Assembly: GCF_014699055.1 (NCBI RefSeq)
Contig: NZ_JACXAC010000002.1
Location: 310,001 to 374,000 of the forward strand
DNA length: 64,000 bases
Reading direction: 5' to 3'
Source of the DNA: Hymenobacter armeniacus
GTDB taxonomy: Bacteria; Bacteroidota; Bacteroidia; Cytophagales; Hymenobacteraceae
Shown here piece after piece: positions 25,017 to 32,366 of this stretch. The first letter of the stretch is position 1. Every line of letters starts with the position of its first letter. The notes below the pieces were generated by a model that ran no database searches, was not told the origin of the DNA, and saw only the letters and a program-made list of their open reading frames with translations. Position numbers and translations under genes: made by a program.

Positions 25017-25781
25017 TTAGCTCCGGCCGCCAAACACGCGGCGCAGCAGCTCGGTGGTGCGGGCCACCGGGTTTTCGCGGATGTTGGCCTCCTCCTGGGC
25101 GATGAGCGTGAAGAGGCCATCCACGGCCTTGCCGGTGGCGTACTGGGTCAGGTCGGGCTGCACCTTCTGCACCAGCGGCAACTGGTTGTAGGTGGTGGCC
25201 AGCTGGGTGTAGTAGCGGGTGGCGCCCACCTGGTCGAGGCTTTTCTGCATGATGGGCGAAAAAGCCGTCACCAGCTGCGTGGAGGTGGTGCGCTTCAAAA
25301 ACTGGGTGGCCGCGTCCTTCTGGCCGGTCAGGATGTTCCAGACGTCCGAAAACGTGAGGCTTTTGATGGCCGAGATGAAAATGGGCTTGGCGCTGCGGGC
25401 CGCGTCTTCGGCGCCACGGTTCAGGCTCAGCTCAAATTTATCGACCTGGCTGCCCAGGCCGATGCTGCGCAGCGTGGTGGCCACGCGCTGGGCATCGGGC
25501 GGAAAAGGAATGCGAATGAGGCGGTTGAGGTAGAAGCCATCGGGCTGCGACGCCTGGTCGGCGCCCTTGCCGATGCCTTGCAGCAAGGCTTCCTTGAGGC
25601 CGTTGGCAGCATCGGCGCTGCTGAGGCCGTTGGCGCCGGCGGTGCTGGCGCCCCCAGCGGGGGCTTTGAGGATGTTCGGCAGATTGATGCCCTTGATGGT
25701 GGGCAGCTTAAACACCTGGGCCGAAGCCCCCAGGCCCGTGGCCAGCACCAGGAACAGCGCGGAGAGAATGATTTTTTTCAT
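25017..25781 (-). CDS. DUF4197 secreted protein
   Basis: 254 residues. Signal peptide MKKIILSALFLVLATGLGAS with cleavage near SAQ. The body matches the DUF4197 pattern: GLKEALLQGIGKGADQ, LNRLIRIPFPPDAQRVA, KSLTFSDVWNILTGQKDAAT, and the C-terminal GKAVDGLFTLIAQEEANIRE. The family occurs widely in Gram-negatives, is periplasmic, and has no established activity. The MKKII start is preferred over the ATG at 25808 since it begins the signal peptide. No neighbour suggests a role. Confidence 0.85.
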   Translation of the reverse strand: MKKIILSALFLVLATGLGASAQVFKLPTIKGINLPNILKAPAGGASTAGANGLSSADAANGLKEALLQGIGKGADQASQPDGFYLNRLIRIPFPPDAQRVATTLRSIGLGSQVDKFELSLNRGAEDAARSAKPIFISAIKSLTFSDVWNILTGQKDAATQFLKRTTSTQLVTAFSPIMQKSLDQVGATRYYTQLATTYNQLPLVQKVQPDLTQYATGKAVDGLFTLIAQEEANIRENPVARTTELLRRVFGGRS

Positions 25782-25943
25782 GGCGAAGAGCAGCAAGAGA
25801 ACACGCATAAACCGCAAAACAGCGTCGATTCCCACGAACCGGAGTCGCTGTCGGCGACTGTCGTTTGCCTTTGCAAGGCCCGTGCCGCATCGCCAATCCC
25901 GCCCAAAGCCCGGGCAGAGAGCCCAAAAAAATCGACCAATCGG

Positions 25944-26687
25944 CTACAGCCGGCTGAGCCGGCCGCCGTCCACCCGCACTTCGGCACCCTGCACAAACGC
26001 CGCGTCGTCGGAAGCCAGGTAGGCGATGGTGGCGGCCACGTCTTCGGGCCGGCCCACGTCGGCCTTGTCGATGATTTCGACGCCGGATTTAACGTTGGGG
26101 TTGTCCCACAGCATGGGCGTGTCGATGGCCCCCGGCAGGATGACGTTGGTGCGGATGCCCTTGGGCTTGCCTTCCAGGCTCGACGAGCGGGTGAGCGACA
26201 GCATGGCTGCTTTGGCGGCCGCGTAGGGCGCCACCAGCGGGCTGGTTTCCACGGCGTGGATGCTGGCCACGTTCACGATGTTGCCGCCCGGCTTCATGTG
26301 CAGAAAGGCCTGCTTGGTGAAGAAAAAAGCCCCCAGCAGGTCCACGTTCAGGATGCGCGTCCAGTCGTCGCCGGTCAGCTCTTCCAAGGGCTTGAATTGC
26401 ATGAGGCCGGCGTTGTTGACCACCACATCGAGGCGGCCAAATTTCTCCAGTGTGCCGGCCACGGTGGCTTCTACCTGGGCTTCCACGGCCACGTTGCACA
26501 GGCTGCCCCACACATCGGGGGCGCCGGCGGCTTTCACCTCCGGCACGGCGGCGTCGAGGTTGGCCTGGTTGTAATCGGCAATGACGATGCGGGCGCCTTC
26601 GGCCGCCAGGCGCTTGCACACGGCCAGGCCGATGCCGCTGGCACCGCCGGTGATGAGGACTACTTTATCGGTAAAGCGGGTTTCCAT
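25944..26687 (-). CDS. SDR oxidoreductase, possible aldose 1-dehydrogenase
   Basis: 247 residues, classical short-chain dehydrogenase. The NAD(P) motif is TGGASGIG (13-20), NNAG is at 91-94, N114, and the catalytic S142, Y155, K159 lie in ASIHAVETSPLVAPYAAAKA. D38 after the second strand suggests NAD preference. It is divergent from the galactonate genes but borders the GH1 gene on the same strand. In that setting it could oxidise galactose or another aldose to the lactone, the one step otherwise missing here. SDR specificity cannot be read from sequence, so this role is inferred. Confidence 0.85.
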   Translation of the reverse strand: METRFTDKVVLITGGASGIGLAVCKRLAAEGARIVIADYNQANLDAAVPEVKAAGAPDVWGSLCNVAVEAQVEATVAGTLEKFGRLDVVVNNAGLMQFKPLEELTGDDWTRILNVDLLGAFFFTKQAFLHMKPGGNIVNVASIHAVETSPLVAPYAAAKAAMLSLTRSSSLEGKPKGIRTNVILPGAIDTPMLWDNPNVKSGVEIIDKADVGRPEDVAATIAYLASDDAAFVQGAEVRVDGGRLSRL

Positions 26688-26730
26688 AGGTTGGGAAGGG
26701 GTTGAATCATTGTTGGGGCGGCGCGGCCGG

Positions 26731-26845
26731 GCGCCTTACCCCCTGACCCCCTCTCCCCAGGGAGAGGGGGAACCAGTTTTGCTCCTGCCGGAATCGCCAG
26801 GCTCCCCCTCTCCCTGAGGAGAGGGGGCCGGGGGGTGAGGCGCCC
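26731..26845. repeat. REP C pair 1
   Basis: CGCCTtACCCCCtGaCCCCC and CTCTCC...GGAGAGGGGGA, mirrored by CTCCCCCTCTCC...GGAGAGGGGGCCGGGGGGTGAGG. This is an inverted pair of GC-rich hairpins filling the gap between the SDR and GH1 genes. Its right end abuts the GH1 stop codon at 26850-26852. Confidence 0.85.
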
Positions 26846-26849
26846 GCGC

Positions 26850-28163
26850 CTACGACTCCGGCGTGGCATTCGCGGCCGTGGCCGACTTGTCGGCGGTGGC
26901 TTCTTTCACGTCCTGTTTTTGTTCGCGGGCCCACTGCTCATTGCTTTCCTTGGGCATCACAATGGGCACCTGCAGGCACACGCTTTGGGAAGGCAGCACC
27001 TGCCGCCAATCCTCAATGAGCTGCTTGTAGGCCGTGCCCACGGGGCGGATGTTGCGGTCGAGGTCGTAGAGGCCCACGGGGTTCATGCGGCCGTTGTCTT
27101 CGCGCAGGGCCGTGTCCCAGTCCACCTGGTCGGTGAGGGAGTACCAGGTGAAGCCCACCATGGGCACGCCGTCGTTGCGCACGCGCAGCACGTTGGCCCA
27201 CTCTTTCCAGAGCCAGTTCACGGCCTCGTCGCCGTGCGGGCCCTGCCAGATGTTGGTTTCGGTGTGCATCACGGGCAGGCGGTAGCGGTCGTGGTACTGC
27301 GAGGTGATGACGTGGTAGCCGAATATCTCGCCCGAAGCGCGGGTGCTGCCGTCGGCCGACACCCGGTGCTCGTTGGTGTAGTAGTAGTCGTTGCCCATGA
27401 TGCAGTGCCGCTTCATCTTGGTGTCGAGGAAGAAGTGGTACTCTTCGCGGGTCATGCCGTTGTCGAGCAAAAACTCGTACATGCTGGAGTTCACCCGCTT
27501 GCCGTAGTTGAGGTCGAGCGACAGAAACCGCTCGGCGTTCATGGTTTCGGCGGGCTTGATGGCGGCCGGGTTTTCGGCGTGGAAGTATTCCGACGACTCG
27601 CTCTGAATGAAAATGGCGTCGGGGCGCACTTCCAGAATGGCCTGCATGGCCAGCACGTTGGCCTTCACGATGTACTTGAGGGCCGTCACGAAGGGCCGGT
27701 CGCCGGTCAGCTGCTCGTTCCACCAGCCGTAGCGGGCCGAAAACTGCGCGCAGATGTACATCTCGTTCACCGGCGTGTAGAGCTGCACCCACGGAAAGCG
27801 CTGCGCAAAAGCCTTGGCGTACTGCGCAAACAGCTCCGGAAACTCGGGGTTCTGAAAGTTGCCAATCCAATCGGGCACGCCGAAGTGGCACAGGTCCACA
27901 ATGGGCGCGATGTTGCGCCGCAGCAGGTCCTGAAAGGTCACGTCGGCAAAGCTCCAGTCGTACTTGCCCGGCCCCAGAAAGGTGGTGTGAATGGGCGGCC
28001 CGTAGCGCAGGAAATTGATGCCCAATTCCTGCACCAAATCAAAATCCTTCTGCCAAAACTCGTAATGCCTGCATTTTTCCAGCTCATCCACGCGCAGCTT
28101 GCCGTTTTGGATGGTGGGGTTGCTGTTTTCGATGCCGGTGGCGAAAAGGAACTGAGGGCCCAT
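26850..28163 (-). CDS. Glycoside hydrolase family 1 protein
   Basis: 437 residues. Acid/base E134 lies in TPVNEM (the TFNEP site of GH1) and nucleophile E302 in VMHTETN (the ITENG site). Other barrel landmarks are LGINFLRYGPPI, PIVDLCHFGVPDWIGNFQNP and VGFTWYSLTDQVDWDTALRE. GH1 enzymes cleave beta-glucosides or beta-galactosides. No signal peptide is visible, so it is probably cytoplasmic. The C-terminal 30 residues are charged and low-complexity. Its position beside a galactonate pathway favours release of galactose from a beta-galactoside (inference). The start is the first ATG of the barrel. Confidence 0.88.
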   Translation of the reverse strand: MGPQFLFATGIENSNPTIQNGKLRVDELEKCRHYEFWQKDFDLVQELGINFLRYGPPIHTTFLGPGKYDWSFADVTFQDLLRRNIAPIVDLCHFGVPDWIGNFQNPEFPELFAQYAKAFAQRFPWVQLYTPVNEMYICAQFSARYGWWNEQLTGDRPFVTALKYIVKANVLAMQAILEVRPDAIFIQSESSEYFHAENPAAIKPAETMNAERFLSLDLNYGKRVNSSMYEFLLDNGMTREEYHFFLDTKMKRHCIMGNDYYYTNEHRVSADGSTRASGEIFGYHVITSQYHDRYRLPVMHTETNIWQGPHGDEAVNWLWKEWANVLRVRNDGVPMVGFTWYSLTDQVDWDTALREDNGRMNPVGLYDLDRNIRPVGTAYKQLIEDWRQVLPSQSVCLQVPIVMPKESNEQWAREQKQDVKEATADKSATAANATPES

Positions 28164-28378
28164 GGTTTTAGTGCAAGAGGGTAGGAGGGGGTGGGGGCAG
28201 GAAGTTGAACGGTAACCCGCTGGTTGGGTGGCTTACTCCAATCCGTCGCCGCGTGTTGTGTTGAAACCAGTGGGTCGGTCGTCGGCCGGCGCCCGCCCAA
28301 TACTCGGGCTCGGAAATGAACTTAACCTGAATTCATGCTTCTACGTTGGCAGAAGCCTACACCGCTTTTCCCGCCGCT

Positions 28379-29008
28379 ATGAATCCACTGGCCCACATTT
28401 TCGAACATAAAGTCGTCGCCATCGTGCGCGGTGCCCAGCCCGCCGACCTGCTCAAAATCGCCCGGGCCGTGCACGCCGGCGGCGTCCGCATGATGGAAGT
28501 GACGCTGAACTCGCCCGGCGCGCTGGCTTCCATTGAGGAAATTTCGGGCGCGATGGAAGGGCAACTGCTCGTGGGCGCCGGCACCGTGCTCGACCCCGAA
28601 TCGGCCCGCGCCGCCCTACTGGCCGGCGCCCGGTTCATCATTTCGCCCACGCTCAGCAAGAAAACCATCCGCATGACCAAGCGCTACGGCGCCGTCAGCA
28701 TCCCCGGCGCCTACACCGCCACGGAGATTCTGAAAGCCTACGAGTACGGCGGCGACATCATCAAAGTGTTTCCGGCCGGGGCCGGCGGGGCTGGCTATTT
28801 CAAAGACATTGCCGGCCCGCTGCCGCACATTCCGCTCATGCCCACCGGCGGCGTCTCGCTCGACAACATCAAGGGCTTTGCCGATGTCGGCGCGAAAGCC
28901 TTCGGCCTGGGCAGCTCCCTGGTCGACACCCGGCAGGCCGTGACCGATGAGTACCTGGCGCAGCTCACTGCAAAGGCGCGGGCGTTTGTGGCGGCCGTGG
29001 CGGGGTGA
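28379..29008 (+). CDS. dgoA: 2-dehydro-3-deoxy-6-phosphogalactonate/KDPG aldolase
   Basis: 209 residues, class I KDPG/KDPGal aldolase. Catalytic E40 lies in GVRMMEVTLNSPG and Schiff-base K129 in GGDIIKVFPAG. LVGAGTVLDPESARAALLAG and LMPTGGVSLDNI are standard. It splits the phosphorylated keto-deoxy sugar acid into pyruvate and glyceraldehyde 3-phosphate. First gene of a plus-strand run with DgoD, DgoK and a lactonase, so the galactonate version is more likely than KDPG. The ATG at 28379 is chosen over an in-frame TTG at 28346 because the family N-terminus begins there. Confidence 0.9.
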   Translation: MNPLAHIFEHKVVAIVRGAQPADLLKIARAVHAGGVRMMEVTLNSPGALASIEEISGAMEGQLLVGAGTVLDPESARAALLAGARFIISPTLSKKTIRMTKRYGAVSIPGAYTATEILKAYEYGGDIIKVFPAGAGGAGYFKDIAGPLPHIPLMPTGGVSLDNIKGFADVGAKAFGLGSSLVDTRQAVTDEYLAQLTAKARAFVAAVAG

Positions 29009-29039
29009 TACCAATGGGGGTAATGGTGCTAGAGAAACG

Positions 29040-29132
29040 GTCAGGCTGAGCTTGTCGAAGCATCTCTACCGCAGTAGCAAGCAACACCGCTGCAACGAAG
29101 CGGGAGAGATGCTTCGACAAGCTCAGCCTGAC
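29040..29132. repeat. REP B pair 1
   Basis: GTCAGGCTGAGCTTGTCGAA... (29040-29067) and its perfect 28-base inverse (29105-29132), separated by 37 bases. It fills most of the gap between the aldolase and dehydratase genes. Related to the pair at 54306-54417. Confidence 0.9.
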
Positions 29133-29161
29133 GTTCTGATTTATCCGTCTTTAATCCGCTC

Positions 29162-30310
29162 ATGAAAATCACCCGTTTTACCCTCTTCCAGGTGCCGCCG
29201 CGCTGGCTGTTTCTCAAAATCGAAACCGACGCCGGCCTCGTGGGCTGGGGCGAACCCGTGATTGAGGGCAAGGCCGCCACCGTGGCCACCGCCGTGGCGG
29301 AGCTGATGGAAAACCTCATCGGCAAAAACCCGCTCAACACCGAAGACCATTGGCAGGTGATGTACCGCGGCGGCTTCTACCGCGGCGGGCCCATCCTGAT
29401 GTCGGCCATTGCCGGCATCGACCAAGCCCTGTGGGACATCAAGGGCAAGTACCACAACGCGCCCATTCACCAGCTGCTGGGTGGCCGGGCCCGCGACACC
29501 ATGCGCGTGTATTCCTGGATTGGCGGCGACCGGCCCCACGACGTGGGCCTGGCCGCCGCCGGCATGGTGGCCAAAGGCTTCACCGCCGTGAAAATGAACG
29601 GCACCGACGAAATGAACTACGTCGACTCGCACGTCAAAATCGACGAAGTGCTGGCCCGCGTGGCCGCCGTGCGCGAGGCCGGCGGCCCGGCCCTGGGCAT
29701 CGGCATCGACTTCCATGGGCGGGTGCACAAGCCCATGGCCAAGGTGCTGGCCAAGGAGCTGGAGCCCTTCCACCCCATGTTCATCGAGGAGCCCGTGCTG
29801 CCCCAAAACAGCGAGGCCCTGCGCGAGATAGCCCGGCACAGCAACATCCCCATTGCCACCGGCGAGCGCATGTTTTCGCGCTGGGATTTCAAGCAGCTCC
29901 TGATTGATGGCTACGTCGACATCATCCAGCCCGACCTCTCGCACGCCGGCGGCATCACCGAGTGCAAGAAAATCATCAGCATGGCCGAGGCCTTCGACGT
30001 GGCGGCGGCGCCGCACTGCCCGCTGGGGCCCATTGCGCTGGCCGCCTGCCTGCAGGTAGATGCCACGTGTCACAACGCGTTTATTCAGGAGCAAAGCCTG
30101 GGCATTCACTACAACAAGGAAAACGACTTGCTGGACTATCTGGTCGACGCGAAGGTATTTGAGTACGAAAACGGCTATTGCAACATTCCGGAAGGGCCTG
30201 GCCTGGGCATTGAGATTAACGAAGAATACCTCATCAGTCGCGCCGCCATCGGCCATAATTGGCACAACCCCGTGTGGCGCAACGTGGACGGCAGCGTGGC
30301 GGAGTGGTAA
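29162..30310 (+). CDS. dgoD: D-galactonate dehydratase
   Basis: 382 residues, enolase superfamily. All landmarks of DgoD are present: metal ligands in GIDFHGRVHKP (Asp, with catalytic His two residues on), FIEEPVLP and IATGERM, then DLSHAGGITE and the general-acid His in AAPHCPLGP. It dehydrates D-galactonate to 2-keto-3-deoxygalactonate. Length and N-terminus (MKITRFTLFQVPPRWLFLKI) match E. coli DgoD. It sits between the aldolase and kinase genes of the same pathway, with palindromic repeats on both sides. Confidence 0.95.
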   Translation: MKITRFTLFQVPPRWLFLKIETDAGLVGWGEPVIEGKAATVATAVAELMENLIGKNPLNTEDHWQVMYRGGFYRGGPILMSAIAGIDQALWDIKGKYHNAPIHQLLGGRARDTMRVYSWIGGDRPHDVGLAAAGMVAKGFTAVKMNGTDEMNYVDSHVKIDEVLARVAAVREAGGPALGIGIDFHGRVHKPMAKVLAKELEPFHPMFIEEPVLPQNSEALREIARHSNIPIATGERMFSRWDFKQLLIDGYVDIIQPDLSHAGGITECKKIISMAEAFDVAAAPHCPLGPIALAACLQVDATCHNAFIQEQSLGIHYNKENDLLDYLVDAKVFEYENGYCNIPEGPGLGIEINEEYLISRAAIGHNWHNPVWRNVDGSVAEW

Positions 30311-30326
30311 CGGGCGCTCAACGTTT

Positions 30327-30462
30327 CGCCTCACCCCCCGGCCCCCTCTCCAAAGGGAGAGGGGGAGTCAGTTGAATACTTCAGAATTGTTAGTTAACTG
30401 CGTCCGCGCTGCCTTGGCTCCCCTTCTCCTTTGGGAGAGGGGGCCGGGGGGTGAGGCGCCCG
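30327..30462. repeat. REP C pair 2
   Basis: CGCCTCACCCCCCGGCCCCC with CTCTCCaaaGGGAGAG and a mirrored copy ending GGGCCGGGGGGTGAGGCGCC. The two halves are about 50 bases apart and fill the gap between the dehydratase and kinase genes. Confidence 0.9.
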
Positions 30463-30469
30463 TCAGAAT

Positions 30470-31468
30470 ATGGACCCAACCACCACCTTCCTCAGCTGCG
30501 ACTGGGGCACCTCCTCGTTCCGTCTGCGCCTCGTGGAGCGCGAGACGCTGAAAGTGCTGGCTGAGGAAAGCTCCAAGGAAGGCAATGCCGCCACGGCGGA
30601 GCTCTGGAAACAGGCCGGGCAGCCCGCCGAGCAGCGCGTGGCGTTCTATCTGGCCATCGTCCAAACCCACTTGAAAAAGCTGGAAGAAGCCGTGAAAACT
30701 TCGCTGGATGGTGTGCCGTTGGTGATTTCGGGCATGGCATCCTCCACCGTGGGCATGCTGGAGGTGCCCTACAAGCCGCTGCCGTTTGCCACTGATGGGG
30801 CCGATTTAGCGGTTAAAATTCTGGAAGCCACTCCGGATTTCAAGCATGTCGTGGTGCTCATTTCCGGCGTGAAAAGCGCCGATGACGTGATGCGCGGCGA
30901 GGAGGTGCAGCTGGTGGGCTGCCAATTTGAGCACTCGGCCGAGTTGCAGCTGTTTCTGCATCCGGGCACCCACGCCAAGCACGTGCTGGTGCAGCAGGGC
31001 CAGGCCGTAGCCCTGAAAACCTACATGACGGGCGAGTTCTTCTCCCTGCTTTCCACCAAAAGCATCCTGTCAGCGTCGGTGGTAGAAGGCGGCAAGCTGG
31101 CGGATGGCGACAACCGGAGGTGGTTCGAGCACGGCGTGCGCGCCAGCCAGACCGCCAACCTGCTGCACAACGCTTTTCTGGTGCGCACCAATGATTTATT
31201 CCACAAAGCCAGCAAGGCGAAAAATTATTTCTACCTGAGCGGCCTGCTCATCGGTAGCGAGTGCAACGAGCTGCAGGCGAACATCCCGGCCGGCATCACG
31301 CTGGCGGGCGAGCTCGTGCTGGTCGAGCTATACCGGGCGGCGCTGCAGGCGCTGGGCATTGCCGGCCGGTGCCCCGTGCGCACCAAAACCGCCGAGGAAG
31401 TAACCCTGAACGGCCAATTTGCCGTTCTTCAACACCACCTGCATTTGCTCGCTCACCCCGAAAAATAG
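30470..31468 (+). CDS. dgoK: 2-dehydro-3-deoxygalactonokinase
   Basis: 332 residues, DgoK family of the ASKHA fold. The N-terminal phosphate loop is LSCDWGTSSFRLRL. Further motifs are VISGMASSTVGMLEVPY, LFLHPGTHAKHVLVQQG, TYMTGEFFSLLSTKSIL and, near the end, YFYLSGLLIGSE. It phosphorylates 2-keto-3-deoxygalactonate, the product of the gene before it, for the aldolase. The start is 7 bases after a REP C repeat, so its ribosome-binding region is partly repeat-derived. The lactonase gene follows after 6 bases. Confidence 0.93.
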   Translation: MDPTTTFLSCDWGTSSFRLRLVERETLKVLAEESSKEGNAATAELWKQAGQPAEQRVAFYLAIVQTHLKKLEEAVKTSLDGVPLVISGMASSTVGMLEVPYKPLPFATDGADLAVKILEATPDFKHVVVLISGVKSADDVMRGEEVQLVGCQFEHSAELQLFLHPGTHAKHVLVQQGQAVALKTYMTGEFFSLLSTKSILSASVVEGGKLADGDNRRWFEHGVRASQTANLLHNAFLVRTNDLFHKASKAKNYFYLSGLLIGSECNELQANIPAGITLAGELVLVELYRAALQALGIAGRCPVRTKTAEEVTLNGQFAVLQHHLHLLAHPEK

Positions 31469-31474
31469 CCCGTC

Positions 31475-32347
31475 ATGCAAGCCGAATCCATCCTGCCGGC
31501 GCAGGCCAAGCTGGGCGAAGGCGCCCTCTGGAACCCGGAAACGGCGCGGCTGTACTGGGTCGACATCGAAGGGCGGGCCCTGCACGTGTTCGACCCCGCC
31601 ACGGGCGAAGACCGGCGCTACCCCACCGGCAAACGCATCGGCACCGTCGTGTCCATGCGCAACGGCCACGCGCTGGTGGCCCTGCAGTCAGGCATTCACG
31701 AAATCGACCTCGACACTGGCCAGCTCACCCGCCTGGCCGACCCCCTCACCGACGAGTACCTGCGCTTCAACGACGGCAAATGCGACCCCGCGGGCCGGTT
31801 TTGGGTGGGCACGTTCGACCTGCAGGGCCGCGCCCACGCCGGTGCCCTCTACCGCTTCGACCCCGACGGCAGCACCCACGTCATGCTGCGCCACGTCACC
31901 AATTCCAACGGTCTGGCTTGGTCCTTGGACCAGCGCACGATGTACTACATCGACACGGCCACCCGCGCCGTGCGGGCCTTCGCCTACGACCCCGCCACCG
32001 GCGCCATTGCCGCCCCGCGCGTCATCATCCGCATCCCCGAAGGCAGCGGCAGCCCCGACGGCATGACCATCGACGCCGAGGGCAAGCTGTGGGTGGCTCT
32101 GTGGGGCGCCGGCCGAGTGCACCGCTACGACCCCGAAACCGGCGCCCTGCTCCAGTCCGTGCAGGTGCCCGCGCCGTTCACCTCGTCCTGCGCCTTTGGC
32201 GGGCCCGAGCTGAAAACGCTCTACATCACCACGGCGCGGGCGGGCCTCACGCCGCAGCAGCTGCAGCAGTGCCCCCTGAGCGGCAATGTGTTTGCTGCCA
32301 GGCCGGGTGTGGCGGGTGTGCCGGCGTATTTCTTTGGCGGAGAGTAG
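31475..32347 (+). CDS. SMP-30/gluconolactonase-family lactonase
   Basis: 290 residues, one six-bladed SMP-30 propeller. Divalent-metal ligands expected in the family are visible: E15 (LGEGALWN), the asparagine of TNSNGLAWS and the aspartate of SGSPDGMTID; RFNDGKCDPAGRFWVGT is the substrate-side strand. Such enzymes hydrolyse aldono-lactones. Translation is likely coupled to DgoK (6-base gap), so the natural substrate here is probably galactonolactone. Glucono- or arabinono-lactone cannot be excluded. Confidence 0.9.
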   Translation: MQAESILPAQAKLGEGALWNPETARLYWVDIEGRALHVFDPATGEDRRYPTGKRIGTVVSMRNGHALVALQSGIHEIDLDTGQLTRLADPLTDEYLRFNDGKCDPAGRFWVGTFDLQGRAHAGALYRFDPDGSTHVMLRHVTNSNGLAWSLDQRTMYYIDTATRAVRAFAYDPATGAIAAPRVIIRIPEGSGSPDGMTIDAEGKLWVALWGAGRVHRYDPETGALLQSVQVPAPFTSSCAFGGPELKTLYITTARAGLTPQQLQQCPLSGNVFAARPGVAGVPAYFFGGE

Positions 32348-32366
32348 GGCGAACTAAAAGTCTGCG

